Positions 1 through 11,990 of a stretch of 64,000 nucleotides of DNA are shown here, piece after piece. The DNA is from Prochilodus magdalenae. Lineage: Eukaryota > Chordata > Actinopteri > Characiformes > Prochilodontidae. The stretch covers positions 1,011,273 to 1,075,272 of the forward strand of contig JAMWET010005455.1 in the NCBI GenBank assembly GCA_024036415.1, given 5' to 3'. The number at the start of each line of letters is the position of its first letter. The first letter of the stretch is position 1. The notes beneath the pieces were generated by a model, which saw nothing but the letters and a program-made list of their open reading frames with translations, was not told where the DNA came from and did no database searches. A program made the position numbers and the translations under genes.

Positions 1-86
1 TGTAGTGTAACTAGCATAAAGGTCCTGTACCCAAAGTGCTTAAATACTGAACACATCTATAAACACCTCATGATGCCTAGCATGTA

Positions 87-1697
87 CAGTGGGGTGCGAA
101 AGTTTGGGCAGCGTTGTTAATTTTCCTGATTTACCTTTATAAAGCATTGATTGTTTGGATAAAAAATTTGGTTAAATATATCATATAGGGGACAAACACA
201 CTGATATTTGAGAAGTGAAATGAAGTTTATATGAATTACAGAAAGTGTGCAATAATTGTCTAAACAAAATTAGACAGGTGCATAAATTTGAGCACCAAAA
301 AAAAAACCTTAACTCTTTAGTAGATCCTTTAGATCTCCTTTCGCAGAAATAACAGCCTCTAAATGCTTCCTATAGCTTCTAATGAGAGTCTGGATTGTGG
401 ATGAAGGTATTTTAGACCATTCTTCTTTACAAAACATCTCTCGTTCATTCAGGTTTGATGGTTTCCGAGCATGGACAGCTCTCTTTAAGTGACATCACAG
501 ATTTTCAATAATATTCAGGTCTGGGGACTAAGATTGCCACTTGTTCCTCTGCATAAATGCATTAGTAGATTTTGAGCAGTGTTTAGCGTCGTTGTCTTGT
601 TGTAAGATCCAGCCCCGGCGCAGCTTCAGCTTTGTCACTGATTCCTGGACATTGGTCTCCAGAATCTGCTGATATTGATTGGAATCCATGCGTCCCTCAA
701 TTTTAACAAGATTCCCAGTCCCTGTACTGGCCACACAGCCCCACAGCATGATGGAACCACCACCAAATTTTACTGTAGGTAGCAGGTGTTTTTCTTGGAG
801 TGCTGTGTTCTTTTTCCTCCACGCATAATGGCCCTTGTTATGCCCAAATAACTCTCTTTTAGTTTCATCAGTCCACAGCACCAATGAAGCTGGCTTGTCC
901 AAATGTGCTTTAGCATACCTCAAGCGGCTATGTTTGTGATGTGGGCGGAGAAAAGGCTTCCTCTGCATCACTCTCCCATACAGCATCTCCTTGTGTAAAG
1001 TGCGCCGAATACTTAAACGATGCACAGTGACTCCATCAGCAGCAAGATCATGTTGTAGGTCTTTGGTGCTGGTCTGTGGGTTGACTCTTGACTGTTCTCA
1101 ACATCCTTCACTTCTGATTTTTCTTGGTCTGCCACTTCGAGCCTTAACTTGAACTGTGCCTGTGGTCTTTCATTTTCTCACAATGTTTCTCACAGTGGAG
1201 ACTGAAAGCTGAAATCTCTGAGACAGCTTTCTGTATCCTTCCCCTAAACCATGACGGTGAACGATCTTTGTTTTCAGGTCATTTGAAAGTTGTTTTGAGA
1301 CTCCCATCCTGCGACTCTTCAGAGAAGATGCAAAGAGGAGAAAAACTTACAATTGCCCCCCTTTAATACCCTTTCTCATAATTGGAGTCACCTGTGTATG
1401 GAGGTCAAGGGTCACTGAACCTACCAAACCAAATTTGAGTTCCAATAATTAGTTGTAAAGGTTTTGAAATCAATAAAATGACAACAGTGCCCAAATTTCA
1501 TGCACCTGCCTACTTTTGTTTAACCAATTATTGCACACTTTCTGTAAATCATATAAACTTCATTTCACTTCTCAAATGTCACTGTGTTTGTCCCCTATAT
1601 GATATATTTAACGGAATCCTTTTATCCAAACAATCAATGCTTTATAAAGGTAAATCAGGAAAATTAACAAGGCTGCCCAAACTTTCGCACCCCACTG
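87..1697. mobile_element. complete Tc1-like transposon with long terminal inverted repeats, in atg4a intron 4
   Basis: Both ends carry the same sequence in inverted orientation: CAGTGGGGTGCGAAAGTTTG from 87 and its complement ending at 1697. Each end is flanked by TA, the target duplication of Tc1/mariner elements. The inverted repeats extend inwards for about 175-200 bases, through the blocks reading cattgattgtttgga and ggggacaaacacac on the left. The interior holds a transposase relic on the minus strand. Intact ends and TSD suggest a fairly recent insertion, but the transposase has stop codons, so the copy is not autonomous. Confidence 0.93.
309..1307 (-). pseudogene. Tc1-like transposase relic inside the 87-1697 element
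   Basis: The reading starts at ATG 1307 with MGVSKQLSNDLKTK, the N-terminal helix-turn-helix region of Tc1 transposases. It meets a stop after the segment NIVRK. A long open stretch from 1025 to 528 carries the catalytic core: LWTDETK, then WGCVAS, then LQQDNDAKH. Further stops fall after position 528, within the region that normally reads SPDLNPIENL. The C-terminal end, GDLKDLLKS, and its stop are still recognisable at 309. The enzyme is broken in at least three places and cannot be made full length. Confidence 0.88.
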
Positions 1698-1883
1698 TAT
1701 ATTTGTGTGTTATTACTGCACATAAAATAATAACTATATAAAAACTACAGGAGACTCTAAAGTTTGTAATAGTAGTGTAGCACTGTCTGTGATATCAGCC
1801 AGGAGCAGCTCTAGATAGTCTTTACTGCACTGTATTTCCTTATAGATCCTAAAGTTGTGTTAGTAGTCTACTTCTTTTCTTAC

Positions 1884-1982
1884 CTCGTCCCAGGTGTCTG
1901 CAGATCAGGGCCTGTGCTAGTATCATCTGCCCACAGCGCAGCATGCAGCCCCAGCCTGTGTCTGATGATGGCCCTGTACCTC
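1884..1982 (-). CDS. atg4a: atg4a exon 4, catalytic-cysteine exon
   Basis: This 99-base exon encodes [17 protein letters not shown] and then [10 protein letters not shown]. It contains the active-site cysteine and the start of the long helix of the C54 peptidase fold. The donor on the minus strand is GAG|GTAAGA. The next exon would lie left of base 1, so intron 4 is at least 1.9 kb and carries the Tc1-like element at 87-1697. Confidence 0.93.
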
Positions 1983-4900
1983 CTATAGCCCATGAACACA
2001 GCATAAGCACTTTTGAACAAGGCCAACACAACAAAAGTTCCAGGATTTTGAGTCATGGCTCTTACGTTAGAGACTAAAAGCAATATCAGTAATGTCCCTC
2101 TTTCAAAAAGAAACTTAATCAGGCTATGCATGCAAATCACTGACCTATAGGGGAGAACTTTTTCCTGTATGTGAACCACAGGCGCGAATGCACATGTGAA
2201 AGAAGCTCCGATTTTCCTAAAAGGAAATAAAATAATTTGTATAGTCAGATCTTCTGCAGTGCACGCTCTACTTACCATGTAGGAGCACTTTGTAGTTCTA
2301 CAGTTACAGATTGTACTTTTAACGGTCAGGAACCCCCACAGAGCAGGAATTATGTGGGTGGTGGATCATTCTCAGCACTGCAGTGACACTGATGTGGTGA
2401 TGGTGTGTTAGTGTGTGTCGTGCTGGTGTAAGTGGATCAAACACAGCAGTGAGAATAGTCCACCTACCATAACTATCCAACCATCTGTCCTGTGACCACT
2501 GATAAAGGACTAGACAATGACCAACACAAACTGTGCCGCAGCAGATGAGCAATTGTCTCTGACTTTTCATCTACAAAGTGGATCAGCAAGGTAGGAGTGT
2601 CTAATAGAGTGGACAGTGAGTGGACACAGTGTTTAAACACTCCAGCAGCACTGCTGTGTCTGATCCACTCACACCAGCACAACACACACTAACACACCAC
2701 CATGTCAATGTCACTGCAGTGCTGAGAAGTCACTTTTCCTTCGGAAGGAAATACTTCAATATTTTGAGACATATTTAAAGGCTTGCTGAGTCAGAATTGT
2801 TCACAGTGGTGGTGATGGGAACCAGACGTCTGAGCAGCTTAATGCCTCTGAAATCTCCCTCACAGGAAGTTTTTACATGAAACGGTTGTGAATATGCTGC
2901 TTGATGACTGTGAAATTGTTTTACAATAGTTTTGTAATAAAGTTTTGACTCACTTATTTTAACCCATTCAAAGTGATGGGATATGTGTAAGGTGTTATAG
3001 GGCAAAACGATCCACAAAGAATACTTGCTTTCACCAGACTTTTTTGACCATTTGACCATCACCAACATTACATATACCTCAACACAAGAATAGTTGCACA
3101 AATAGCTGCACCCAGAAGGAATCAACTGGAAGGAATGAAACATGGTGGGTAGGTTGAAACTTGGTGGGTAGGTTGGACAGTGCCAGCACCATTGGCCGAC
3201 AGCTGCACAACACAGGACTACATGTGTGCAGGCTGTTAGGACAACTGCCCTTAACACCCAAAGACTGCTATGGTGTCGTTCCAGACTGTCATAGAGAGAC
3301 TCAGAATGGCAGCAGGTCATCTTCAGTGACGAGTCCCTCTTTCGTCTTGGCGTAGGCTATCAACGAATCCATGTGTGGCAGCACTGTGGTCAGTGCCAAG
3401 ATGATGGTTGACACGTGCCACACGTCTCTAAGGCCTGGTGTCACTTCACCTGCACCCCTACCGCAAAATCTGCAGGAACTGTGTGGGCATAATCAAACTG
3501 CATGGGATGGGTTATCACAAGACACCATTTGAAACCTCTGAAACTCCAAGGAAACATGGCAGCCCACAGTCATACTAAGAGACACTACTTCCGTGTGTGT
3601 ATCTGAATAAATATTACCCCTATCAGTCTACATTTATCATCATTTATTGTTCCTGGTATCCTTTACCTACCTTATAGCACTGCAATCCCACACTTCCTTC
3701 TGGGTGCAACTATTCTTTTAATGACATGCGTATAAGCTTAACAGGCATGTGTCGGTTCACTGGTGGTTTTGGATAGTAAATAAAATGTGATCAATATTAC
3801 GATCCTTGATTCCCATCAACACCACTGTAAAGAAATCTGACATGGTAAGTTCTCGTCTACAATGAACCAGTTGAATCAAACCTTTCTGAATGACTCAATG
3901 ACATAATCGTTTAGACATTCTGAAAAACTGCTGGAATTCCCCTTTAGGTTACGCCATATTGTTCAGGCTTGATTCCGGTGGAACTAGCACATGTCAGGAA
4001 GTGCTTCCACTTTATTGGAACATCATTAATAAGCAGCTAGTACCTGAAAGCTAAAGCTTTTTACCTGAAAGCTAAAATAAAAGTGTTTCACTTAATATAA
4101 GACAACAAAGACTGTTCAGCTATTAACATAATACACTGGTTGTAAATAGTGCTTCACAATTTTACCGTGCAGGGCAGCACGGTGGTGTAGCGGGTAGCAC
4201 TGTCACCTCACACCAAAAACGGCCGGGGTTTAATTCCCCAGGCCAGGTTTCTGGGGTCCTTTCTGTGTGGAGGTGGGAGTGTGTGTTTATGTCTCTTCTG
4301 TCTGCCCTATGATGGACTGGCGCCCTGTTCATGGTGTTTCCTGACTTTTGCCCTCTGAATGCTGGGAAGGGCTCCAGCACCCCCCAAAAGTGGTTTTGAA
4401 AAGAATAAAACAGTAAATAAGAAACGTTACCTGTTTTAACATTGTAAGATTCTCCTAAGATCCACACCGGCTCATCAGTGTCAGGCAAGTCTTCTAGGTA
4501 TTCAGAGAACACGTTGATCTGGTTTTCATATTTGGCTAAAACTGCAATAATAAAAAATGTACTATTACTGCTACACCCATAACAGGAAATAACAAGAAAC
4601 CACCGTACAGTAAAACTACAAAGGAATAAGAACTGTACCTCTATATTACACTTGTGTTTGTGTTTTCTACCAGCCAAGTACAGAAGCTTCTGACAGGACT
4701 GGAAAAACCAGCATTTATCACCTTACCGGCTACAGATCCACCATTATTCAGCACAATTCCTCTCCAAGTTAACTACGTGCACAGGCTGGTTATTACAGTT
4801 CAGTGAGCTGTTCGACCGACTGCCTCGCGTAACGTAACACTGCAGTGCAAGTTAACCAGGTTTATAAAAGTTGACACGTAAATTATATGACCACAGGAGT

Positions 4901-5144
4901 CAGTCAGTCTGTGCCGGCTCAGATGAGTTCAGGCCACCAACCAAGGAACAATGAGAAAACTTGAAACTCAGTTACGAAAGCCTTCGCCAACAACAATGCA
5001 GACCAATTCGGACTTGGCCATTTCACTTCAGATAGTTTCTAACTTCAAGTACGACTTGTACACGATAACCACTCTTAATCCACAGCTTATATATTAACTG
5101 ATACTGTTATTTTGTTTCTAGCTACATTTCTTACCTGCCTCCAT
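1884..5144 (-). CDS. atg4a: atg4a, cysteine protease ATG4A, 5' portion (exons 1-4; gene continues off the left edge)
   Basis: ATG4 proteases trim the C-terminus of LC3/GABARAP proteins so that they can be lipidated in autophagy, and later remove the lipid; they are cytosolic. Read on the minus strand, four exons join in phase: 5144-5135, 4541-4431, 2216-2145 and 1982-1884. Each is bounded by AG and GT, and together they give about 97 of the roughly 390 residues usual for the family. The start ATGGAGGCAG splices to give [11 protein letters not shown], which aligns with the ATG4A N-terminus. Exon 3 encodes [13 protein letters not shown]. Exon 4 encodes [17 protein letters not shown], whose GWGC cysteine is the catalytic nucleophile. 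The catalytic Asp and His lie outside the window. An out-of-frame ATG lies ten bases upstream of the chosen start. Identity rests on family knowledge and is strong; ATG4A is favoured over ATG4B by the N-terminal residues. Confidence 0.94.
2280..2735. repeat. palindromic dispersed repeat, copy A (atg4a intron 3)
   Basis: It begins with the block gtagttctacagttacag and continues with agagcaggaattatgtggg and actgcagtgacactgatgtgg. Its second half is the inverse complement of the first, ending in caatgtcactgcagtgctga. The same modules occur at 15636, 32085, 38060, 48330, 50566 and 52736. No coding capacity is seen, and this copy is truncated. Confidence 0.8.
3075..3740 (+). mobile_element. Tc1-like relic, family with ttgcacccagaagga ends (copy 1)
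   Basis: The left end reads gctgcacccagaaggaa and the right end is its complement, ccttctgggtgcaac, so this is a short inverted-repeat element. The interior reads in the plus sense through a stretch resembling the second catalytic Asp region of Tc1-like transposases ([11 protein letters not shown]), followed by stops. The sequence after 3560 (gagacactacttccgtgtg) recurs in other copies at 11440, 17706, 30060, 42974 and 54225. Confidence 0.8.
4165..4400 (+). repeat. tRNA-derived SINE in atg4a intron 2
   Basis: The sequence gggcagcacggtggtgtagc, then gggtagcactgtcacctcac, resembles a tRNA-type RNA polymerase III A box. A B-box-like ggggtttaattcc follows. The body continues tttctgtgtggagg and ctgtctgccctatgatggac, typical of widespread fish SINEs. 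It is not a functional tRNA gene. Confidence 0.8.
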
Positions 5145-5440
5145 CCTGTGCTGTCATCGGTGTTTAAAGTAAACGATACAAATACAACGCGCAGGATTGT
5201 GGGTAATGATGTCCATTTCACGTTATTCTTCTGTTACAAGGGAGTAAAATAAACTACATCCCCCAGAAACGCCGGAAGGCGCATCGCAGGCCAACGTCAA
5301 CAAAACATCGGACGGCATGTTGGGTGATGTAGTCCCTGCCGTTGTCGTGTTTGCGTCATTTGTTTTTGTGTTTAGCGAGCTAGCTTGTTGTTTTTAGCCA
5401 GTTTACGAGAACGGTTTTGTAATAGAGACGAGTTTAACAG
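5145..5440. promoter_or_regulatory. probable bidirectional promoter between atg4a (minus) and ankrd46 (plus)
   Basis: atg4a starts at 5144 and reads left. A likely non-coding first exon of ankrd46 ends at 5440 (gtttaacag|gtaatgcg) and reads right. The roughly 300 bases between them are richer in CpG than the surroundings (for example cccccagaaacgccggaagg near 5260) and lack repeats. The proposal follows from the geometry and base composition; no transcription start was mapped. Confidence 0.55.
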
Positions 5441-6335
5441 GTAATGCGTACACTTTGCACATAAAAACTGTTTTTTTCTGTATACTAAGTCACAACGTTA
5501 GCTAATCTTGGTCGTTTGCTGTGTTAGCTACGGATATTTGCACTAGCAAGCTAGCTTGCTAGCTCGCTAGTTTGGGTGCTTAATATATGATGTGTCAATA
5601 CTCTTGCTAAAGAGAAAATATACGTGGTGAGCTGCTGTCATGGCGATATTATGTAATTTCAAGATATGGAGGGGTTATCCTGGGGGGTTATCCGGCTTAG
5701 TTTAACTTCTAGCTAAAATTCTCGCTTCGAGAATTCTCCATTAGAGGGTTTAAAGGCTAAAGTGTGTATAAAGGCTTAATTTCTCATTTTAGTCAAAAAG
5801 CGCAGCTTTGCTGGTATCTTATTTTATTACCATGATAATTATTGTTGTTGCCTACATACTGGATGTTTGGCATCCATCATACACTGCCAGTAACAGAGTA
5901 TCTCACTTTGGATAAACACAGGAGAACCAAACCTGTCATTCAGTAAACGGAACCCAGTTATATGATGACACCATTGACAGGGTGTCGATAATAGTCATTA
6001 CTGTTTCATCTACATTGGCAAAAGAGGTAAGTGAACCCTTATTCATACCTAGCTTTATGGGTTGATTACTAATAGAATGTGGTCTGAGTCACATTTATAA
6101 ACAAACACAGTCGAACTTACTAAAACATTTGTACTGCTCTCCATAGGGTGAATGTCAGGACTCAGCTATTCTTTAGTTCTTTTACTTGTGTGCTTTAGGT
6201 CATTGTCTAAAGCAAAGCAGTCCAAACCCATGATCCAATAGCTTCCACCACCTGCTTTTTATTACAAATAGAATGTGGTTGGATCGACTTACTAAAACAT
6301 TTTGTACTGTCTCCATAGGGTGAATGTTCTTATTA

Positions 6336-6493
6336 CTTTTACTGAATTGGTACTAAAAGTTTGTCTCTGTCCATAGGATGTTTTTTCAGAAGCGTTGTGG
6401 TATGTTTGCGTAGGCTTTTACTGAATTGGTACTAAAAGTTTGTCTCTGTCCATAGGATGTTTTTTCAGAAGCGTTGTGGTATGTTTGCGTAGG
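6336..6493. repeat. 79-bp perfect tandem duplication (ankrd46 intron 1)
   Basis: The block beginning cttttactgaattggtact at 6336 is repeated without visible change from 6415. A looser relation exists between 6075-6155 and 6270-6330 (gaatgtggt and ccatagggtgaatgt). The rest of 5441-7322 is ordinary intron with short poly-T runs. Confidence 0.9.
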
Positions 6494-7263
6494 CTTCACT
6501 TCAGACGGGCTGCAATGTTTTTTTTTTTATTTTATTTTATTTTCTGGACAGCAGTGATTTAGTGATTTTAAAAGGATACTTATTTCTAGGGAGAGCAGCA
6601 ACAGTCCTAAAGTTTGTCTAACCAAGGATTGATGCACATCCAGATTGTAGTAATACTTTTGTGGCGTTTTCCAGCTTTAAGCATCTCTATAATCTTCTGA
6701 GACCTTCTGAAATTTTTTTTTTTTTTGGTTTGAGGTTTACACTATCCTTTTTTGAGAAGAACAGATTGGTTAGTAACCAGGTTTGGTGTGCTGCCTTTAT
6801 TCAAAGGGCAAAGTGAAACCCACATGTGAAACCCACACTTCCAATCTCATCTCCTTAACTGAACCACCTTTTGCCAATCCCTTGTTCACTTAATTGTTCT
6901 AGCCCTTTTGTGGCTGTTTACTCAGTGTGATCAATGTGTGTTTTTTTTAGTTTAGTTAGGTTGTGATTGTCTATAGTTGTGGCTTAGGTAACAATCAGAC
7001 CACATTTTAATAGTAATCATTGCAAAAATCTCGGTAGTTCAAAGGGAGGGTTCGCCTACGCTTTTTTGCAACTCATGTCGTTAAAACCTGGGGTTATTTT
7101 AAACCAGCGGTTCCCAGTTCTAATGCTTCTATGTGGTCCATACTACTAGGGTTGGGAGCCACTGGTCTATAGACTGTTAGTATGGCTAATCAACAGGTTC
7201 ATTTGTATTTCCAGTATGTTGTTTCAAATTAAGTAAAGTAACTTGTAATTATTCTTACATAAT

Positions 7264-7290
7264 TGTGTGTGTGTGTGTGTGTGTGTGTGT
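7264..7290. repeat. (GT)n microsatellite upstream of the first ankrd46 coding exon
   Basis: Uninterrupted gt dinucleotides lie about 30 bases before the splice acceptor at 7322. Confidence 0.9.
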
Positions 7291-7341
7291 TGTCTCCCTT
7301 TTGTTTGCCCTTGGATTTCCAGCTGAGAGCCGGTGTGCAGC

Positions 7342-9643
7342 ATGTCCTACGTCTTTGTAAACGATTCTCTGCAGACCACTGTGCCTTTACTGCAGGCCTG
7401 CATTGATGGAGACTTGGCATACACTAAGCGCTTGCTTGAGTCTGGCTTTGACCCCAATGCACGAGACTGCCGTGGAAGGACTGGTCTGCACCTGGCCGCA
7501 GCTCGGGGCAATGTTGATATTTGCCGTCTGCTCCATAAGTTTGGAGCTGACCTGCTAGCAACTGATGCACAGGGAAATACTGCTCTGCACATGTGTGGCC
7601 ATGTGGACACCATCCAGTTTCTAGTGTCCAACGGACTTAAGATTGATATCTGGTGAGTGATCTCCTCATCCTCTGAGTCAACTGCACAGTATTTTGGCTC
7701 CCATCTCTTACCCAGCTTGGCTCTGTTTAGCATTAAAACATTGCAAGCAGTATTTGGATTGATTAAACTCATCTGACCTTACAAAGACATACAGTCCACA
7801 GTTGCAGTGGATGCCTGTTATAGAATTACAGGCTATGTTTTTGATGAACATAAGACTATCCCCTTGCAAGACATTGCTGGAGTTCCCCTGAGATTTCATA
7901 CTTTAGTAGACAAGAAGATTCATTTTTCCCAGTTTAAGATTTTCTCTCATGATCATACTAACTGACTGACTGATTAGACTACATGGCCTGGGTTGACTAT
8001 TGGAGAAAAATGGACTGAAGCAGAAACTGGTAATTAAAAAAAGAAGAAGATTGTGTGACTTGTTGTACTCAAGCAGTGCAGATGCACAGGCATTAGCATA
8101 TGATAGCCCCATAGAGCCATTATGCAAGCCCATTTTTAGAATTTCAGATTTGATAATAATGGGGTAATAAAACACAGATGAGTTGTGTGAGTAGAAATAC
8201 AGCAATTAAAGCTATGACAGTATCTCCTAAAGCCAAATACCCAGACCTGGATAATGTAGAAAATCATTTTCAATGGCGCTTCAACATAAGCACTGCAGTT
8301 TGGTACAAGATGTAGCCTTAACCTATTAGGTACAGTTGTTAAGAGTCTATCACTAAACTGGTGTTCATGTTTTTGTTTCATACAGTAATCACAATGGAGC
8401 AACTCCTTTGGTGCTGGCCAAAAGACGTGGTGTGAACAAAGATGCGCTTCGACTGCTGGAAGGGCTGGAGGAGCAGGAGGTGAAAGGTTTCAACCGCAGC
8501 TCCCATTCCAGCCTGGAGAAGATGCACATGGCTGAGAATGAGAGGTAAGCCATGGCACCCACTATGCAGGATGGAAGTGTTGTTGTGTTGCTTTTCCATT
8601 GTAAACAAAGCCAGTAAAACCGTTTAGTCTCTTTAATATCAACTGAAAGGGAGTTCCTACCTACAGAGATGTCAGAAACGAGAAAGACAATCTTCAGTGT
8701 TTTACTTCTTACGTTTGAGATTTTGAAACAAAGCTTCAAAATGCGTGTTATCTGTTTCATCACATCCAGGTGTCAACTCAGTTAAATCTGGATCCAATAA
8801 AACTAATATTTTATACACCTCACCACATGCACACAATAAACTTAATAAAAGGCTTATAACATGGGGAAACACATTTCCTGTTTTTAGTCTGAATATTATT
8901 AAAAATTTAACCATAACCATTTACTTCCCAGCCTATACAGTCCATATGGAGTCAAGCTGCAAAAACAGTCTGTTTTTAAATTGTTTCTGTGATGTCACAG
9001 GAGCCAGCTAATTTATATACAGTATATCCTCCTATTCTGCCTACAGCAGTTTAGACCAGCCTGTTTTTATCCAACTTTAATGAATGTGTTTGCTCTGTTA
9101 ATGTTTTTCTGTATGAGGCAGAATACAGGACACACAGAACAGAGCACACATTTTACGGCAGTCTTAAAGGCATAGGAATAAAGAGAAGCTGGAAAGTGGT
9201 CTTGTTAAATGAATTGTGGTAATTGTGTCCAGTATATACTTGTAGAACTACAAAGTCCTCCTTTATGGTGAATGTAGAGTGACAGATAAATGGCATTTCT
9301 GCGCAATGAAACAGCCAGACAGACAGTGTATATTTCCACAATAAAATCGTTTATATCTTATTAATAATGCTAATTTTAAAGGGGTAATGTTGAGAGGTAA
9401 TATTTGTCCTTGTTCACCCCTTGCAGTGCCATGGAAAGCCACTCGCTTCTGAATCCCCATCTGCACCACAGCGATGGGGTACTCTCCAGCTTCCGCACCA
9501 CATGGCAGGAGTTTGTGGAGGACCTTGGCTTCTGGAGGGTTCTGCTGCTCCTGCTGGTCATTGCCCTGCTTTCGTTGGGCATAGCTTATTATGTCAGCGG
9601 AGTCTTGCCTTTTACTTCAAACCAACTGGAACTTGTACATTAG
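7342..9643 (+). CDS. ankrd46: ankrd46, ankyrin repeat domain protein 46 (single-pass membrane protein)
   Basis: Coding exons 7342-7652, 8386-8544 and 9427-9643 join in phase to give 228 residues, the usual length of ANKRD46. The protein starts MSYVFVNDSLQTTVPLLQA. Ankyrin repeats follow at about residues 11-40, 44-73 (GRTGLHLAAARGNVDICRLL), 77-105 and 109-140 (NGATPLVLAKRRGVN). A hydrophobic segment near residues 194-214 (VLLLLLVIALLSLGIAYYV) and a short tail ending NQLELVH make it tail-anchored. The molecular function is not well defined. ATG 7342 is used because it starts the conserved MSYVF; the exon begins at 7323 with a short 5'UTR, and an untranslated exon probably ends at 5440. Confidence 0.95.
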
Positions 9644-10479
9644 GAGTACGTCCTCTAAGCAGTATTGCACTGATGCATATGTAGGGCTGAACAGTTATTT
9701 GCTTTTATCGTAAAATTGAAGTTTGATGGTGCGCAATTTTCAAATTGCAAGTCCTGCAGTAAATTCTATTTTATGTAATTCAACATAGTATTAAGTTTTA
9801 AATAGAATTCAGCCTAATAACACAGAGCTTATGAATTGTCAATGTGGCACACTACGTTTAGCATTCAAGCTAAAAAAGAGCTTAGTTTACTGGAGCTTAA
9901 TTTACAGTTGCAATCGCAATATTGGTTAGAAAAAATTGCAATTGCAAATCTTTTCCTAATTTGTTAAGTTAGTCATTGTTTTATTGAACATATTCTCATA
10001 AGGTCATATATTTATCAAACCTTTAACCAGAAGCTGTGCAAATGCCTTTCTATTGTATTGTTCTTTTTTCTTTTCCATGTATATGTGTGTAAATAGACTA
10101 TATGGTTCAGATGCCCAAGTGCAGCAATTTGTCATACATCATACTGCACACATTCCAAGTGATTTATAAAGTTAATACCTACCATTTCAGAACAACTCTT
10201 TGCATTTTTGTATTTATGTGTACATCTCTATTTACTATGCTTGTGAAATGACTGAAACTGATCATAAACATTTGTCTGAATGTGAGTGTGTTTAAAAAGT
10301 GTATTTCATTATTGAAACATGTAAATGATAAAGATATAGATGGGTGTGAAGTGATGGGGTGGATAACTGACTGCGCAGGGACCTGTGACCCACAGTGGCC
10401 TTAAGGGGCCACAGACCTCAAGGCCCAAACCGTTGAAAATACTAATTAAATGAATGAATTGTCTTTGTATGTAATGACA

Positions 10480-10684
10480 AGTAAGGGAACCAGCCTTGTG
10501 AGCAGAAGGTCACATAGCAAGACACTTAACCCCCATCTGCTCATTGGGTGCTGTGGAGGGGGCTGTCCATCACTTAAAGCAGGTGTGCTCACGGCCCATA
10601 ATGTGTGTGCGAGTGTTACACACAGATTAAAAACATGCAGGGGCCAAATTCCTCTGTGTGCATGCACAAATGGTCAGTGGTTCT

Positions 10685-10685
<1 letters not shown>
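10480..10685. repeat. dispersed short repeat (related copy at 55735-55960)
   Basis: The segment contains agcaagacacttaaccccc, then attcctctgtgtgcatgcac. The copy at 55735 has gagcaaggcacctaaccccc and attcctctgtgtgcaagc in the same order. It resembles common non-coding SINE or LINE tails of fish. Confidence 0.65.

Positions 10686-10687
<2 letters not shown>

Positions 10688-10727
<40 letters not shown>
10688..10727. repeat. (TA)n microsatellite
   Basis: About 20 consecutive ta dinucleotides. Confidence 0.92.
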
Positions 10728-10731
<4 letters not shown>

Positions 10732-11439
10732 AAATTAAAATAATTACCATCCTCATTTATCCTTTAGAATCAAGCAGGCTTTTTTAGCGGTGTAAATAAC
10801 CCTTGTTCTGATTGACTGCCCTAAAACCCGCCCAAGCCAAAATACTTAAGGAGAATGGTTGGGGCTAAAGAACTGTAGACTAAATACCCGGGTATATTAA
10901 AATTAAACTGAGCCTGTATAAAGTTTTACTTCATAGCTCTTAGTTTTAGTGTAGACCAGATATACGTGGTCTATAATCCGTTACTGAATGAATAAAATGC
11001 GATATAAAATATGTTGTAGGCAGCCAGCAGATGGCGCATGTCTGCAATCCCCCACATTAGTGTTTTATGAGAAAGAGGTATTTATTTTTTTATTGTACTA
11101 GACTCAGATTGGTCTGGTCTGATCTGACCATGCATGACCATATTCCAAGCTCTATATCTCGTGGACAGGGCGTTTCTGTTGCTCTGCTCTGAGAGGAAGT
11201 CTCATTAACAATCTGCTTAATGTCTACAAACCATTGTGAAAGTCATTCACAGTGATTTCATGACTTAATTCTACTAGAAAATACAGAGTCAGAGTCGGCG
11301 TCAGAAGGTCGTGTTGGGTAGTCAGTTTGTTTCTCTACAATGAACCATTTCACACCAAACCACACTGATCTGACTAAAAGGACTGAATTATTGTAAAATT
11401 TAGAAAATTGGTGGAATTTCCCTTTAAATACATCTATAC

Positions 11440-11750
11440 CAGGAAGGGTGGGATTGCTTTTGGGAAGGAAGATAAGGGTTGCCAGGAACAATAAATGATC
11501 CAATTATATATATCATGTATATATACATAGTGTCTTTCAGTATGGTGTTGGGCCGCCATGTTTGCCAACATGCCAGACGTCTTGGCATGGAGTTGTAGAG
11601 GTTCCCAATGGTGACCTGTGCTAATCCATCTGTGATAATCTATCTTGAATATTCTCACACAGTTCCACACAGAGGGGTGGAGGCGGACTGACACCATGTC
11701 TTCTGGATGAGTGACGGGTGACAAACTGTTAATCTTGGTGCTGACCACAG
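11440..11750 (-). mobile_element. Tc1-like relic, ttgcacccagaagga family (copy 2, fragment)
   Basis: It contains aacaataaatgat, ttgggccgccatgtttgcc and agacgtcttggcatggagtt, in the inverse orientation of the copy at 3075. Both ends are missing, and no open frame remains. Confidence 0.75.
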
Positions 11751-11754
11751 TGCC

Positions 11755-11990
11755 TCCTTATGATTCAGCATTTCATAATTATGACATAGTATATTATAAT
11801 TATGACTAAGTATCTCATAATAATAACTTACTTTCTCATAATTATGACCGTGCACTATATTCCAAAATCATAACTTATCATCTCATAATAATGAGACCTA
11901 TTATCTCACAATTGACTTACTTCCATTATTATGAAAATTATGATAAAGAGAGCCTAATTATAAAACACAAAGTCAGAATTATGAGATACT
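11755..11990. repeat. AT-rich imperfect repeat of tcataattatgag modules
   Basis: Short self-complementary motifs (cataattatg and ctcataataatgag) recur at irregular spacing on both strands. A similar but more decayed patch lies at 49345-49560. Confidence 0.75.

Noticed and set aside
4165..4240. Possible tRNA gene
   Set aside because: A- and B-box-like motifs are present, but the sequence does not fold into a cloverleaf and continues into a SINE body.
4162..4677. A 171-codon minus-strand open frame
   Set aside because: It is atg4a exon 2 read through both splice sites into the SINE and introns. Only 4431-4541 is coding.
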